Shown here in pieces: positions 5,524 through 5,524 of a stretch of 5,524 nt of DNA. The notes beneath the pieces are model-generated. The model saw only the letters and a program-made list of their open reading frames with translations, was not told where the DNA came from and did no database searches. Source of the DNA: Acidobacteriota bacterium (GTDB lineage Bacteria; Acidobacteriota; Vicinamibacteria; Vicinamibacterales; Fen-181); contig PMKG01000023.1 in assembly GCA_003157675.1 (NCBI GenBank), positions 1 through 5,524 of the forward strand. Reading direction: 5' to 3'. Every line of letters begins with the position of its first letter. The first letter of the stretch is position 1. The position numbers were made by a program, and so were the translations under genes.

Positions 5524-5524
5524 G

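Overview
This window is GC-rich and tightly packed, with every supported gene on the minus strand. It looks like part of one operon from a Gram-negative, probably anaerobic or metal/mineral-respiring bacterium. No taxonomic marker is present. The GC richness, paired-CXXCH cytochromes and short GC-rich palindromes downstream would suit Acidobacteriota or a Desulfuromonadia/Myxococcota-type lineage, but that is inference only.

In transcription order (right to left) the window holds four genes. (1) 5523-4276 is the C-terminal 415 residues of a SurA/PpiC-like parvulin-type peptidyl-prolyl isomerase, cut by the window edge. (2) 4276-2255 is a secreted 673-residue c-type cytochrome with 26 CXXCH heme sites. 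(3) 2244-970 is a secreted 424-residue cytochrome with 16 CXXCH sites, clearly a paralogue of the first. (4) 965-57 is a secreted 302-residue NHL-repeat protein with six recognisable blades. The junctions are a 1-nt stop/start overlap, a 10-nt gap and a 4-nt gap. Each downstream gene has a GAGG-type ribosome binding site lying in or beside the previous gene's stop codon, so the genes are very probably co-transcribed and translationally coupled. The promoter is outside the window. Positions 1-56, after the last gene, contain two adjacent imperfect hairpins.

The functional picture is an envelope or extracellular electron-transfer module. Two nearly all-heme proteins (42 predicted hemes together, about one per 26 residues) would form long electron-conducting chains. 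The parvulin-like protein would assist their folding or export, and the NHL propeller would serve as a scaffold or binding partner. The least ordinary features are the internal regularities. From each CHxxH-type (or irregular) heme to the following LCxxCH-type heme the spacing is 23 residues in 17 of 18 cases. The same phase break (28-residue spacing) occurs at hemes 8-9 of both cytochromes and again at hemes 25-26 of the larger one.
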